From assembly GCA_041736675.1 (NCBI GenBank), contig JBGSTD010000065.1:1-64000 (forward strand): 64,000 nt of DNA. The letters run 5' to 3'. Origin of the DNA: Salaquimonas sp041736675 (GTDB lineage: Bacteria > Pseudomonadota > Alphaproteobacteria > Rhizobiales > Rhizobiaceae). The position numbers and the translations under genes are program-made. The notes under the pieces were generated by a model. That model saw nothing but the letters and a program-made list of their open reading frames with translations. It did not search any database and was not told the DNA's origin. Shown piece by piece: positions 23,947 to 32,132 of the stretch. How positions within the stretch are numbered: position 1 is the stretch's first letter; every line of letters starts with the position of its first letter.

Positions 23947-25992
23947 TCAACCCCGGCGGGCACGGCCACCGCGACGGCGCGGGGAGCCATCGTCAACCTC
24001 GCCATCCGCCATCAGTTGTCTTTCAGGCAGTTTAACCTGGGTTGCCAGTTTTGGGAATGGTTCGGCTTTGTTGGGGAGCGCCATTGCATTGACAAAATGG
24101 CGCTGGAAATCCGGTTCAAGAGCCGTTTCGATTTTTTCGATTCTTGTAACTGTAACTTCAATTTCGCGACGATAATCGCGGTTGAGAAGCGCCATCTTAG
24201 CGCCATAGCCTGCGGCATTGCCCACGGCCTTGACGTGGTCCAGATCGCAGTCGGGAATAAGCCCGAGAACCATCGCATATTTGGGGTCTATGAAAGTTCC
24301 AAAGGCTCCGGCAAAGCTGATGCTGTCAACCTCGGTGATGCCCATCTTGTCCATCAGCAATTTTATGCCTGCATAAAGGGCTGCCTTTGCAAGCTGGATG
24401 GCGCGTACATCGGTTTGGCGGATGATGAGTTCCTGCTGGCCGCGCCAGAGGACATAGGAGAAGGTTCGCCCTTCCTGAATGATCCTGTCGGAACGCCCGG
24501 ACAGTTTACCGTCAATAACGCCGTCTTCGGAAATAATGCCGCAAAGAAACATTTCCGCGACAACCTCGATGATTGCGGAGCCGCAAACCCCTGTTACGCC
24601 AATAGCCGAAACAGAGTCTGCAAACCCTTCCTCGTCTGACCACAGTGTGCTGCCAATAACCCTTACTTTTGGTTCCAGGGTGACGGGGTCTATGCGGACG
24701 CGTTCGATTGCTCCAGGCGCTGCGCGCTGTCCACAGGATATTTCAGCGCCTTCGAAGGCAGGGCCTGTTGGGGAGGATGCTGCCACTACATGGTTGCGGT
24801 TGCCTAGCACTATCTCGGCATTGGTGCCGACGTCCACCACCAGCATCTGCTTGTCCTGGCGGTGCGGTCCCTCGCTCAAGGTTACTGCCGCCGCATCCGC
24901 ACCGACATGGCCGGCAATACAGGGCAGCATATAGACCCTTGCGCCATCATTGGCTATAAGGTCCAGCGATTTGGCAGTGGTGTTGACACGGCCCGATACG
25001 GCCAGCGCAAAGGGAGCGCCGCCCAGTTCAGTCGGGTCAATGCCGAGAAAAAGATGATGCATGATCGGATTGCCTACGAACACCATGTCAAGGATATCGT
25101 GGCGGTCGACCTTGGTCTCTTCACACACATTGCCAATCAATGTGTTAAGCGCCTCGCGCACGGCAATTGTCATGCCTTCGCGGCCTTCGGGGTTCATCAT
25201 CACGTAGGACACGCGGCTCATCAAATCTTCGCCAAAACGGATTTGCGGATTGGATGTGCCGGACGATGCGATGGTGAGGCCTGATAGAAGCGAGACGAGA
25301 TGCAGGGCAATGGTTGTTGACCCTATATCGCAGGCAATGCCATATGCTTCGTTTTTCAGGCCGGGATAGACAGCGATAACTCGCGGGCGCGCAGCATCTT
25401 CATCATGATGGATCGCAACTGTGACCTTCCAGTTACCGGCACGAAGCACTTTCTGGATGGTCGGAAGAATGTCGAAATCGACCTCGATGTTTTTGCAACC
25501 CCAATCAGCTTCGAGGGCATGCATCATCCGGTCAAAGTCGCCGAGCGGCTTGTGCATGTCAGGCTCTTCAACTTCGACATAACACATGTGGATTGCCGGA
25601 CGGCGGTCGATATGGCGGCCATCGTCGACCTTGCGAACGACCTGCGCGTTGATCTGCAGGTCCTGCGGAATGTCAATAACAAGATCACCCTCAATATAGG
25701 ATGAGCAGGAAAGACGCCGTCCGCCTTTTAGTTCGCGTTTCTCAGCGTAACGGATTTCCTTGGGGCCAAGGGGCGAGATGTGGTCATTGGAGGAGGTAAT
25801 GCCATGCTTGGCAAATTTGCCTTCCTGAACATCACACTGGCAGCGGCCGCATATTCCACGCCCGCCGCAAACCGACTCGACATAGACCCCAAGTTCGCGC
25901 GCCGCATCTATGACGGCCGTGCCTTTTGCAAAGCGGCCACGCTTTCCGGACGGCATGAAGAGGACGAGGGGGTCTTTTGGTTTGTCGAGCAT
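23947..25992 (-). CDS. RACo/RamA-like reductive activator of corrinoid protein
   Basis: A 681-residue iron-sulfur protein that would use a low-potential electron and ATP to return an oxidised Co(II) corrinoid protein to Co(I). Residues 1-100 form a plant-type [2Fe-2S] domain with Cys 42, 48, 51 and 96 in C-x5-C-x2-C-x44-C spacing. A linker follows, then an ASKHA-type ATPase (CDIGSTTIALHL near 220, VVDVGTNAEIVLG) with the DUF4445 C-terminal part. The N-terminal cluster resembles RACo of acetogens; methanogen RamA has C-terminal 4Fe-4S sites instead. The last 12 residues are an Arg/Gly-rich tail (SPRRRGGRARRG). It sits 24 bases after the methyl-THF methyltransferase gene. Confidence 0.85.
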   Translation of the reverse strand: MLDKPKDPLVLFMPSGKRGRFAKGTAVIDAARELGVYVESVCGGRGICGRCQCDVQEGKFAKHGITSSNDHISPLGPKEIRYAEKRELKGGRRLSCSSYIEGDLVIDIPQDLQINAQVVRKVDDGRHIDRRPAIHMCYVEVEEPDMHKPLGDFDRMMHALEADWGCKNIEVDFDILPTIQKVLRAGNWKVTVAIHHDEDAARPRVIAVYPGLKNEAYGIACDIGSTTIALHLVSLLSGLTIASSGTSNPQIRFGEDLMSRVSYVMMNPEGREGMTIAVREALNTLIGNVCEETKVDRHDILDMVFVGNPIMHHLFLGIDPTELGGAPFALAVSGRVNTTAKSLDLIANDGARVYMLPCIAGHVGADAAAVTLSEGPHRQDKQMLVVDVGTNAEIVLGNRNHVVAASSPTGPAFEGAEISCGQRAAPGAIERVRIDPVTLEPKVRVIGSTLWSDEEGFADSVSAIGVTGVCGSAIIEVVAEMFLCGIISEDGVIDGKLSGRSDRIIQEGRTFSYVLWRGQQELIIRQTDVRAIQLAKAALYAGIKLLMDKMGITEVDSISFAGAFGTFIDPKYAMVLGLIPDCDLDHVKAVGNAAGYGAKMALLNRDYRREIEVTVTRIEKIETALEPDFQRHFVNAMALPNKAEPFPKLATQVKLPERQLMADGEVDDGSPRRRGGRARRG

Positions 25993-26016
25993 TTTTGCTT
26001 TCTTCAGGTTAGCTGA

Positions 26017-27102
26017 TTAACCCCGGGCGCGACCGACACGGCCGCTCGCGGCACGTCGTCCGCGGGCGCCGCCGAGTGCAGCATCAGGGTCACGGTTGAA
26101 GGCGATCCAGGCAGCACCGCCGTCATCCTGGTTAAGCAGGAAGTTTGCCGCGCGAATGGATTCCATCTCCTTGCCCGGGCGGGGTCTTGTCGAGCCCAGT
26201 CCAAACAGTTTGACGAATGTTTCATCGTCCATATCCAGGGGAACCACAATACCTGCCGCTTCAACAGCCGCTCTTTTTTCAGCAATCTTTGATGCGCCCA
26301 CAGGCAGGGCAACCGGGTTCATGATTGCGCTTGTCATGCCGGCCGCATAGGCCATCGGCAAAAACGCATTGTTGATGCCGTGACGGTTTGGCAATCCGAA
26401 AGAGATATTGGATGCGCCGCAGGTTGTGTTGACACCCAGTTCTTCACGAAGACGGCGAACCAGCGTGAACACCTGGTGACCGGCTGTGGCCATGGCGCCG
26501 ATTGGCATGACCAGCGGATCAACCACGATGTCATGTGCCGGAATGCCGAAATCGGCGGCACGCTGGACGATCTTCTTGGCAACAGCAAAGCGTACTTCAG
26601 GATCTTCCGAGATGCCGCTGTCATCATTGGAAATTGCTACAACCGCAACATTGTATTTCTTGATGAGCGGCAGAACGCGTTCGAGGCGCTCTTCTTCTCC
26701 AGTCACGGAGTTGACGAGCGGGCGGCCTTTTGCGGTTCTCAAACCTGCTTCAAGCGCACCGGGAACAGAAGAGTCGATGCATAGCGGACAATCTGTAACC
26801 GCCTGGACAGTCTCAATCAGTTTCGGCATGAGCATGGGCTCGACAAAGTTGTTGTCGGCATAACGTGGATCAGCTGCCATCTTGCCGGAAAATACCGCTC
26901 CAGAATTGATATCGAGAATGGTGGCACCTGCCTCGACCTGGGCAATCGCATCTGCTTCGACGCGCGAGAAGTCATCACGCTCGAGTTCCTCGTTCAAAAT
27001 TTTGCGGCCAGTCGGGTTGATGCGCTCACCGATAACGCAAAAAGGCTGGTCAAAACCGATGATAACTTCTTTGGTTTGGGACGCTACGAGGGTATGTGTC
27101 AT
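26017..27102 (-). CDS. methyltetrahydrofolate:corrinoid methyltransferase (pterin-binding)
   Basis: A 361-residue TIM-barrel enzyme of the AcsE/MtgA/MtvA type, also resembling the MetH pterin domain. Seen motifs are CVIGERINPTGRK, ATILDINSGA, CIDSSVPGALEAGL, PLVNSVTGEEE, DDSGISEDPE and CGASNISFGLPNR. It would move methyl groups between the corrinoid protein and tetrahydrofolate. The ATG at 27102 is fixed by GGAG 7 bases upstream; the frame extends 24 codons further but crosses the palindromic operator. The C-terminus (last 20 residues) is an Arg/Gly/Ala tail unlike the catalytic core. Confidence 0.88.
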   Translation of the reverse strand: MTHTLVASQTKEVIIGFDQPFCVIGERINPTGRKILNEELERDDFSRVEADAIAQVEAGATILDINSGAVFSGKMAADPRYADNNFVEPMLMPKLIETVQAVTDCPLCIDSSVPGALEAGLRTAKGRPLVNSVTGEEERLERVLPLIKKYNVAVVAISNDDSGISEDPEVRFAVAKKIVQRAADFGIPAHDIVVDPLVMPIGAMATAGHQVFTLVRRLREELGVNTTCGASNISFGLPNRHGINNAFLPMAYAAGMTSAIMNPVALPVGASKIAEKRAAVEAAGIVVPLDMDDETFVKLFGLGSTRPRPGKEMESIRAANFLLNQDDGGAAWIAFNRDPDAALGGARGRRAASGRVGRARG

Positions 27103-27117
27103 TCTGGTTCTCCAATG

Positions 27118-27137
27118 ATATAAAGAGTTCTTTATAT
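27118..27137. promoter_or_regulatory. palindromic operator before the methyl-THF:corrinoid methyltransferase gene
   Basis: A perfect 9-bp inverted repeat ATATAAAGA-GT-TCTTTATAT, 15 bases upstream of the ATG and just before its Shine-Dalgarno. A further CTTTATAT half-site abuts it at 27138-27145, giving three half-sites. The same palindrome with a TT spacer lies before the betaine-homocysteine methyltransferase gene at 35577-35596. A regulator of methionine/one-carbon genes (ArsR-like SahR type) is my guess; it is not encoded in the window. Confidence 0.75.
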
Positions 27138-27169
27138 CTTTATATGATCTGTTACAAGCTTTGATCGCA
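27138..27169 (-). promoter_or_regulatory. possible internal promoter of the corrinoid operon
   Basis: On the minus strand TTGCGA is followed 17 bases later by TCATAT directly before AAAGATATAAAGA. The spacing and position copy the better promoter at 35593-35621, but the -10 is weak. It overlaps the last codons of the metF-like gene and the extra half-site. Confidence 0.35.
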
Positions 27170-27170
27170 A

Positions 27171-28253
27171 TCAATGTGTGATCTTGTCGACAATCTGCTG
27201 CGGGGTTTGTGGTTTTGCATCGCCGCTCTCAATGCGATCCTGGATCATCGCCGCATCCACCGCTGCCTCGCGTTTCCACGGCTTGCGGCCTCTTAGTACG
27301 CCAGATTCTGCAACGATTTCAGCAACATATTCTTCCTGTCGGTAGGCCATGATATGGACGCCGTGAACGCCTTCGATTTCCTTGACCTCGTTCATGATGT
27401 CGATGCAAAGCTGTTTTCCTTCGGCTTTCTGGTCTTGCGCGCCTTCAAGACGTTCTATGATCGCATCGGGAATATGAATGCCGGGAACATTTGAGCGGAT
27501 CCATTTGGCGGTTTTGGCAGAGGCGAGGGGGCCGACACCGCAAAGAATAAAGCACTCCTTGTCGAGGCCGAGATCGCGCACTTTCTTCATGTACTCACGG
27601 AACATGGGCACATCAAAGCAATATTGGCTTTGAACAAATTGCGCACCGGCGGCGATTTTCTTGGCAAGTCGTTGCGGGCGAAAATCATATGGCGGCGCAA
27701 AAGGGTTGATTGCTGCGCCGAGGAACAGGTGTGGCGGTGTCGTCAGTTTGCGCCCGGAGAGAAACTTTGATTCATCGCGCATGGTGCGGATGGTTTCTAG
27801 AAGCGACATGCAGTCAAGGTCAAATACCGGCTTAGCTCCTGGCTGATCCCCTGCCTGCACGCCATCGCCGGTCAGACACAGGACATTTTGCACGCCCATG
27901 GCTGAGGCGCCCAACACATCGCCCTGAATTGCAATGCGGTTTTTATCGCGGCAGGAAATCTGCAGAATTGGCGCATAGCCCATGCGGGTCAGCAGGGCGC
28001 AAATGCCGGTTGAAGACATATGGCAATTGGCACCTGACGCATCAACAGCATTGATACCGTCCACCCAGCCGTCGAAAATTGCCGCGCGTTCGTAAACATC
28101 GAGCGGGTTGGCGCTGTCAGGCGGGTTGAGTTCGGTTGTTACGGCAAATTCACCACGACGCAACACGCGTTCCAGCCTGCCCCGGGAAGAGTGACCGGGC
28201 AGAGGGTCTAGCGGAGCACCAGGATCAAGGGGGTTAAGGTCCATCTGGCTCAC
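27171..28253 (-). CDS. methylenetetrahydrofolate reductase, catalytic subunit
   Basis: A 360-residue MetF-type TIM-barrel flavoprotein with the segments FAVTTELNPPDS (Glu acid/base), NCHMSSTGICALL, QISCRDKNRIAIQGDVLGA, VLCLTGDG and GAQFVQSQYCFD. It interconverts methylene-THF and methyl-THF. In this operon it may run in the oxidative direction, feeding betaine methyl groups into the folate pool. The GTG start at 28253 overlaps the upstream stop as GTGA; an ATG three codons in is an alternative. The partner zinc/Cys-rich subunit is encoded just upstream. Confidence 0.88.
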   Translation of the reverse strand: MSQMDLNPLDPGAPLDPLPGHSSRGRLERVLRRGEFAVTTELNPPDSANPLDVYERAAIFDGWVDGINAVDASGANCHMSSTGICALLTRMGYAPILQISCRDKNRIAIQGDVLGASAMGVQNVLCLTGDGVQAGDQPGAKPVFDLDCMSLLETIRTMRDESKFLSGRKLTTPPHLFLGAAINPFAPPYDFRPQRLAKKIAAGAQFVQSQYCFDVPMFREYMKKVRDLGLDKECFILCGVGPLASAKTAKWIRSNVPGIHIPDAIIERLEGAQDQKAEGKQLCIDIMNEVKEIEGVHGVHIMAYRQEEYVAEIVAESGVLRGRKPWKREAAVDAAMIQDRIESGDAKPQTPQQIVDKITH

Positions 28254-28846
28254 TGGTTTGTCTCCATGTTTGCAGCTTTGGCAGCTTCACGCGTCGCTGC
28301 TGCCTGCGCTGTTACCCGCAACCAGGAGGAAGTTTCCCGCAAAGACTGATCGACAGGCTTTTGAACGTTGAAAATGGCCGTGTTGTCGCGCATTTGCTGC
28401 GAGCCTTTCCAGGCCTGAACCCAGACACACGGCATATCAGGTTCGACTTCGCAGTTTCCATTGGCGCGCACACCGCCGCAAGGGCCATTGCGAAGCTGCT
28501 TGGGGCAATTCATCGGGCAGGACATGCCGGTGGATGACAGTGCGCACTGGCCGCACATGCGGCAGTCAAACATCAGGCCTTTGACGTGTTTTTCGAGAAA
28601 GGTTACCGGTCCTTCGGCCCTGTGATAGCCCACCATTTTCCAAATTGGGTCAAGCATCAGAAAGGCATCGGCAAACTTCTTGTAGAACCATTCGAGGAAC
28701 CTTGAATGACGAACCGACCACAGGCGGATCGAATAGCTGCGCTGGCGGCGGTTTGCGCTGACACCAGCGGGCTTGAATGCCGTTTTGGGTGCAGCCTTTT
28801 TGACCAGCGTCGCCTGGGTCACTTTTGCATTCGGTTCAGAGCTCAT
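28250..28846 (-). CDS. MTHFR C-terminal-type Cys-rich subunit (MetV-like)
   Basis: A 198-residue protein of the family called methylenetetrahydrofolate reductase C-terminal (DUF5981/MetV). The central part is packed with Cys: FDCRMCGQCALSSTG, SCPMNCPKQLRNGPCGG and NCEVEPDMPCVW. In acetogens MetV is the small partner of MetF and links it to an electron donor. A 4-base GTGA overlap with the metF-like gene supports a complex. ATG at 28846; Pro/Lys-rich first 35 residues are probably disordered. Confidence 0.82.
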   Translation of the reverse strand: MSSEPNAKVTQATLVKKAAPKTAFKPAGVSANRRQRSYSIRLWSVRHSRFLEWFYKKFADAFLMLDPIWKMVGYHRAEGPVTFLEKHVKGLMFDCRMCGQCALSSTGMSCPMNCPKQLRNGPCGGVRANGNCEVEPDMPCVWVQAWKGSQQMRDNTAIFNVQKPVDQSLRETSSWLRVTAQAAATREAAKAANMETNQ

Positions 28847-28879
28847 CGCTTTTCCAGTTCCAGCGTTGATGCTTGTGCA

Positions 28880-29182
28880 TCAGGTTTCACGGCCTTCGGT
28901 TTTGATCAGAGCAATCAATCGCTCCCTCGTATATTCATTTTCAAGATCGGCAGCGGCTTTCTCGGCTTCCGCTTCGAGGTCATCGCTGACCTCGACAGGT
29001 TCCGATTTACGCCATTGGGCGAGATACTCGTCTGTTTCGGCGGCACCTGAGCGCATTGCACACATGTCGATTGCCTCAATAAAGCGCAGCGACAACTCAC
29101 GCTTGGCCAGATTGCGCCTGCCTGCCTTGACAGTCAGGGAAGCAGGAATATCCCGCCAGTAAACGATTTGCAGCTGTGCCAT
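28880..29182 (-). CDS. PF13769 ('virulence factor') family protein
   Basis: A 100-residue protein starting MAQLQIVYWRDIPASL with a basic middle (GRRNLAKRELSLRFIEAID) and an acidic helical C-terminal half. It matches the small family labelled 'virulence factor', which I know mainly from one-carbon operons of this type in Alphaproteobacteria. The label has no mechanistic meaning here. Shine-Dalgarno GAGAGG is 7 bases from the ATG at 29182. It lies 33 bases before the MetV-like gene, so a role in C1 transfer or in the MTHFR complex is likely. Confidence 0.7.
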   Translation of the reverse strand: MAQLQIVYWRDIPASLTVKAGRRNLAKRELSLRFIEAIDMCAMRSGAAETDEYLAQWRKSEPVEVSDDLEAEAEKAAADLENEYTRERLIALIKTEGRET

Positions 29183-29308
29183 AAACGACCTCTCGAATTT
29201 CGGCTGACAATGTTGGAAAGCCTTGGTTTTTGCTGCGCCGCTAACGACGCACACAGGAATAAAAACGACTCCGGTTTTTGGTGAAGCAAGACTGGCAGTC
29301 TGATGCCC

Positions 29309-29800
29309 TTATGCGGGGTATTTCAACAGTCCGACACTTTCAAAAGTCATCACCAATTCATTGTCCTGGTTTTTCCCCGATTGGCGGGCAGTCAACACAT
29401 ACCAGCCGGGTTTGCTTTGGCTCGCACGGCAACTGATTGTCTCATTGAAATAAGTTATGGTGTCACCGGTAAAAACTGGTTTCAGCCATTTCAAATTGGT
29501 GAACCCCGGCGATGGGCCAAATTCTGGTATTGGCAGACCCGTTGCAGCGCGTTCTGCCATGGATTTTGCATGATGATCGCGCTGTTTTCGCATCCATACC
29601 GAGACGGTATGCCAGCCGGAAGCTGAAAGCCGCCCGAAGACACTGGCCTTTGCCGCGTTTTCATCCAGATGAAACGGCTGAGGATCAAACGCGCTGGCAA
29701 AACGGATGGTTTCTTCTGCTTCAAAAGTGTGGCAGCCTATTTCTGCTTTTGTGCCGGGCACCATGAAGCAAGGCAGTTGCGGATCAATTGCTGCGTTCAT
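29309..29800 (-). CDS. MaoC-like hot-dog dehydratase
   Basis: A 163-residue hot-dog protein with the R-hydratase signature (FASAFDPQPFHLDENAA, Asp and His catalytic pair) and ASGWHTVSVWM. MaoC-like proteins hydrate enoyl thioesters. Its ATG overlaps the stop of a second MaoC-like gene as ATGA, so the two may form a heterodimer. Why thioester hydratases sit in a methyl-transfer operon is unclear; they may handle an acyl product of a betaine side chain or have a new substrate. Confidence 0.82.
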   Translation of the reverse strand: MNAAIDPQLPCFMVPGTKAEIGCHTFEAEETIRFASAFDPQPFHLDENAAKASVFGRLSASGWHTVSVWMRKQRDHHAKSMAERAATGLPIPEFGPSPGFTNLKWLKPVFTGDTITYFNETISCRASQSKPGWYVLTARQSGKNQDNELVMTFESVGLLKYPA

Positions 29801-30249
29801 GCGGCACCCCTCGTTTTCATCATGCCTGTATTGGTCAGGGTCAAAACCTGATCGCCGTTTTGATTGAAGACATTGCAACGGATATTAAGAAGACCCAAAC
29901 TTGGGCGTGAGGCGGAAAGGCGTGCGCCTTCGACCAATATATGACCGCTAAGGATGTCGCCAGGGCGAACAGGGATCATCCATTTGCATTCGTGAACGCC
30001 AGGAGCACCCTGGGATGACGAATTCAGCAGAAAACTGTCGCACATCATACGCATTGCAATTGAACATGTGTGCCAGCCGGAGGCGCAAAGCCCACCCATC
30101 ACCGAGGCTTTTCCGCCTTCTTCGCTCAAATGAAACGGTGCCGGATCAAACTCTTCAGCAAAAGCGATGATTTCTTCGCTGGTGACCTGGTATGGGCCAA
30201 TATCGACTTTTGAACCGGGTTGCAGATCCTCGTAGTAATATTTGATCAT
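29797..30249 (-). CDS. MaoC-like hot-dog dehydratase, second copy
   Basis: A 150-residue paralogue of the neighbour, with FAEEFDPAPFHLSEEGG (Asp/His pair kept) and CASGWHTCSIAM. ATG at 30249; a TTG one codon earlier is also open. The tandem arrangement with a 4-base overlap suggests a two-subunit hydratase. Confidence 0.82.
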   Translation of the reverse strand: MIKYYYEDLQPGSKVDIGPYQVTSEEIIAFAEEFDPAPFHLSEEGGKASVMGGLCASGWHTCSIAMRMMCDSFLLNSSSQGAPGVHECKWMIPVRPGDILSGHILVEGARLSASRPSLGLLNIRCNVFNQNGDQVLTLTNTGMMKTRGAA

Positions 30250-30282
30250 CAAGTACTCGCATGCAAGATTGGTGCTGTAAGA

Positions 30283-30924
30283 TCATAAACGGGCAAGGGC
30301 AGGGGTTAAATCGCCAAAACCTGTATATCTGCGTTCATAGACAAGGCCAAGAAAAGCAGCTGCGGCTTCTGCGTTTTTACTCAGTTCGTCGTCATCGGTC
30401 TGGGCAAGATACAGCGCTTTGGTATAATTGGAGAAATACATTTCCTTCAGTTCAGGGTGACGGTCTAGACCAAGCGGTTTCACCATGAAGGTTTCAAAAT
30501 GGCGCGCAAGGAAATCGGTGATGAAAAAGGTTGTCATATGATCGTCGCCCTCGCCGGCGAATGCCTCGTTACCGACGTAAAATGAAAAGCAGTGGGGTCC
30601 GGCAATCCGCTCTATGCCATATTTAACGCATACCTTGTCGAGGGCGCCGCCTGTACCACAATCTGCGTAGCCGGCAAAAATGTGGGTGAAACCTTCATCC
30701 CGTGCCTGGCAGATGGCTATCTCCATTGCAGGTGCGATTTTTTCCGGATGATGATGATAGTCTGCCGGAAGACATTTCAGATCAATGTGGTCGAGACCAA
30801 GCTGCTCATTGATTGCGAGGATTTCCCTTGCAATCATGCCGCAGGCAATAACGCGGACGGGTTCGCGATCCGAACACTCGTCCGAGGTTGGCAATATAGA
30901 TCCGGGTTTGTTCCTGCTGGTCAA
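30283..30924 (-). CDS. DUF1638 domain protein
   Basis: A 213-residue protein of unknown function. It begins after a short variable N-terminus with RVIACGMIAREI, followed by LPADYHHHPEKI, AGYADCGTGG and GPHCFSFYVGNEAF. The repeated Cys/His positions suggest a metal or cobamide site. DUF1638 proteins also occur beside methylamine methyltransferase genes of methanogens and in alphaproteobacterial MttB clusters (from memory). The only usable start is the TTG at 30924, as no in-frame ATG precedes the conserved domain. It is just downstream of the corrinoid-protein terminator. Confidence 0.78.
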   Translation of the reverse strand: MTSRNKPGSILPTSDECSDREPVRVIACGMIAREILAINEQLGLDHIDLKCLPADYHHHPEKIAPAMEIAICQARDEGFTHIFAGYADCGTGGALDKVCVKYGIERIAGPHCFSFYVGNEAFAGEGDDHMTTFFITDFLARHFETFMVKPLGLDRHPELKEMYFSNYTKALYLAQTDDDELSKNAEAAAAFLGLVYERRYTGFGDLTPALARL

Positions 30925-30999
30925 GATGCTCTCGCAGATAGATTCAATTGCTTGTGAAACTGAATCTGATTATTTCACCAAATAATTGTTTTACCAAAT

Positions 31000-31032
31000 A
31001 AAAAGGGCGCTGATTGGTTCCCCCCAGCGCCC
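31000..31032 (-). terminator. Rho-independent terminator after the corrinoid protein gene
   Basis: On the minus strand GGGCGCTG/CAGCGCCC forms an 8-bp stem around a 12-base loop and is followed by TTTTTAT. It is 26 bases after the corrinoid-protein stop. Partial termination here would give more corrinoid protein than downstream enzymes. Confidence 0.82.
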
Positions 31033-31057
31033 GATTTCAATCCCGTCCACCTGACGC

Positions 31058-31747
31058 TTACATCTGGTTGTGCTTGCGGGCCATATAGGATTTTGCAGTT
31101 TCAACTGCAACCGCAGCATCCCGGCAATAGGCGTCAGCACCGATGGCCTTGCCAAATTCCTCGTTGAGCGGAGCGCCGCCCACAAGGATGGTATAGTCAT
31201 CGCGAATGCCTTTGGCGATCATCGTGTCTATCACAACCTTCATGTATGGCATTGTTGTGGTCAACAAGGCTGACATACCCAGAATGTCGGGTTTATGTTT
31301 TTCGAGAGCGGCCAGATATTCGTCAGCATCGGTGTTGATGCCAAGGTCGAACACATCAAAACCGGCGCCTTCCATCATCATGCCGACGAGGTTCTTGCCA
31401 ATGTCATGAATGTCACCTTTGACGGTGCCGATAACCATTGAGCCCAATTTGGGTGCACCGGTTTCAATCAGCAACGGGCGAAGAATGAACATTCCTGCTT
31501 TCATTGCATTTGCCGCAAGCAAAACTTCGGGAACGAACAAAATGCCGTCACGGAAGTCGATACCGACAATGCGCATGCCTTCAACCAGGGCCTTGGTCAG
31601 AACATCGTAAGGTGTCCATTTCCTGTCGAGCAGGATGTGTACACCTTCTTCGATTTCTTCTTTCAGGCCGTCATAAAGGTCATCATGCATCTGGAGAACC
31701 AGATCCTCATCGCTCAATTCTGACAGGATGATTTCATCTTCTGACAT
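31058..31747 (-). CDS. corrinoid protein (methyl carrier, MttC/MtgC-like)
   Basis: A 229-residue B12-binding methyl carrier. Residues about 10-95 form the four-helix cap domain. The Rossmann-like B12 domain follows with the base-off motif D112-x-H114-x-x-G117 (GDIHDIGKNLV), the SALLTTTM loop and GGAPLNEEFG. His114 would be the lower axial ligand. It accepts methyl groups from an MttB-family enzyme and donates them to THF. It is divergent from the MttB-like gene at 32133, with 385 bases between, and is the only free-standing corrinoid protein in the window, so both MttB homologues may share it. Confidence 0.9.
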   Translation of the reverse strand: MSEDEIILSELSDEDLVLQMHDDLYDGLKEEIEEGVHILLDRKWTPYDVLTKALVEGMRIVGIDFRDGILFVPEVLLAANAMKAGMFILRPLLIETGAPKLGSMVIGTVKGDIHDIGKNLVGMMMEGAGFDVFDLGINTDADEYLAALEKHKPDILGMSALLTTTMPYMKVVIDTMIAKGIRDDYTILVGGAPLNEEFGKAIGADAYCRDAAVAVETAKSYMARKHNQM

Positions 31748-32132
31748 TTATTGCTGCCCTTCTGCAAAACGTGAATGTGTTTCCAATTTAGTTATCATTG
31801 CCAATACGCAAATCAAACAAATTTTCCCCTTGATATAGCAGGAAACCCCCCATTGATATCTGTTTGTTTAGCGACCTATGGCAAGAGGATTGCGACGCGT
31901 TGATTTTGGATGCAATGTCGACAAAGAATGTGGTCTATGTAATTCACGCAAAAGCTTGTCGGTTTTGGCAAAGTGAAATTGCAAAACAGATATAGTTGAA
32001 GAGGTAATCGTTCTTGTAGTCTTCGAAATTTGACGGAGTTGTCCGATTTTGGGACGGCACTATCCAATATTTGAAACCAAGATACTGTTATTTCAGGCGA
32101 ATTTGAGTTCGTCATGCTAAAAGGTAAGAAAA
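31748..32132. promoter_or_regulatory. divergent promoter region of corrinoid protein and MttB-like genes
   Basis: A 385-base A/T-rich region serving both directions. I see no copy of the ATATAAAGA palindrome here and no clear sigma-70 pair. AGGT at 32122-32125 is a modest ribosome binding site before the MttB-like ATG. The sequence TTGATATCTGTTTGT at 31853-31867 recurs once at 43528-43542, which may be chance. Confidence 0.4.

Noticed and set aside
28880..29182. Virulence gene
   Set aside because: The family name PF13769 'virulence factor' is historical; the operon context points to one-carbon metabolism.
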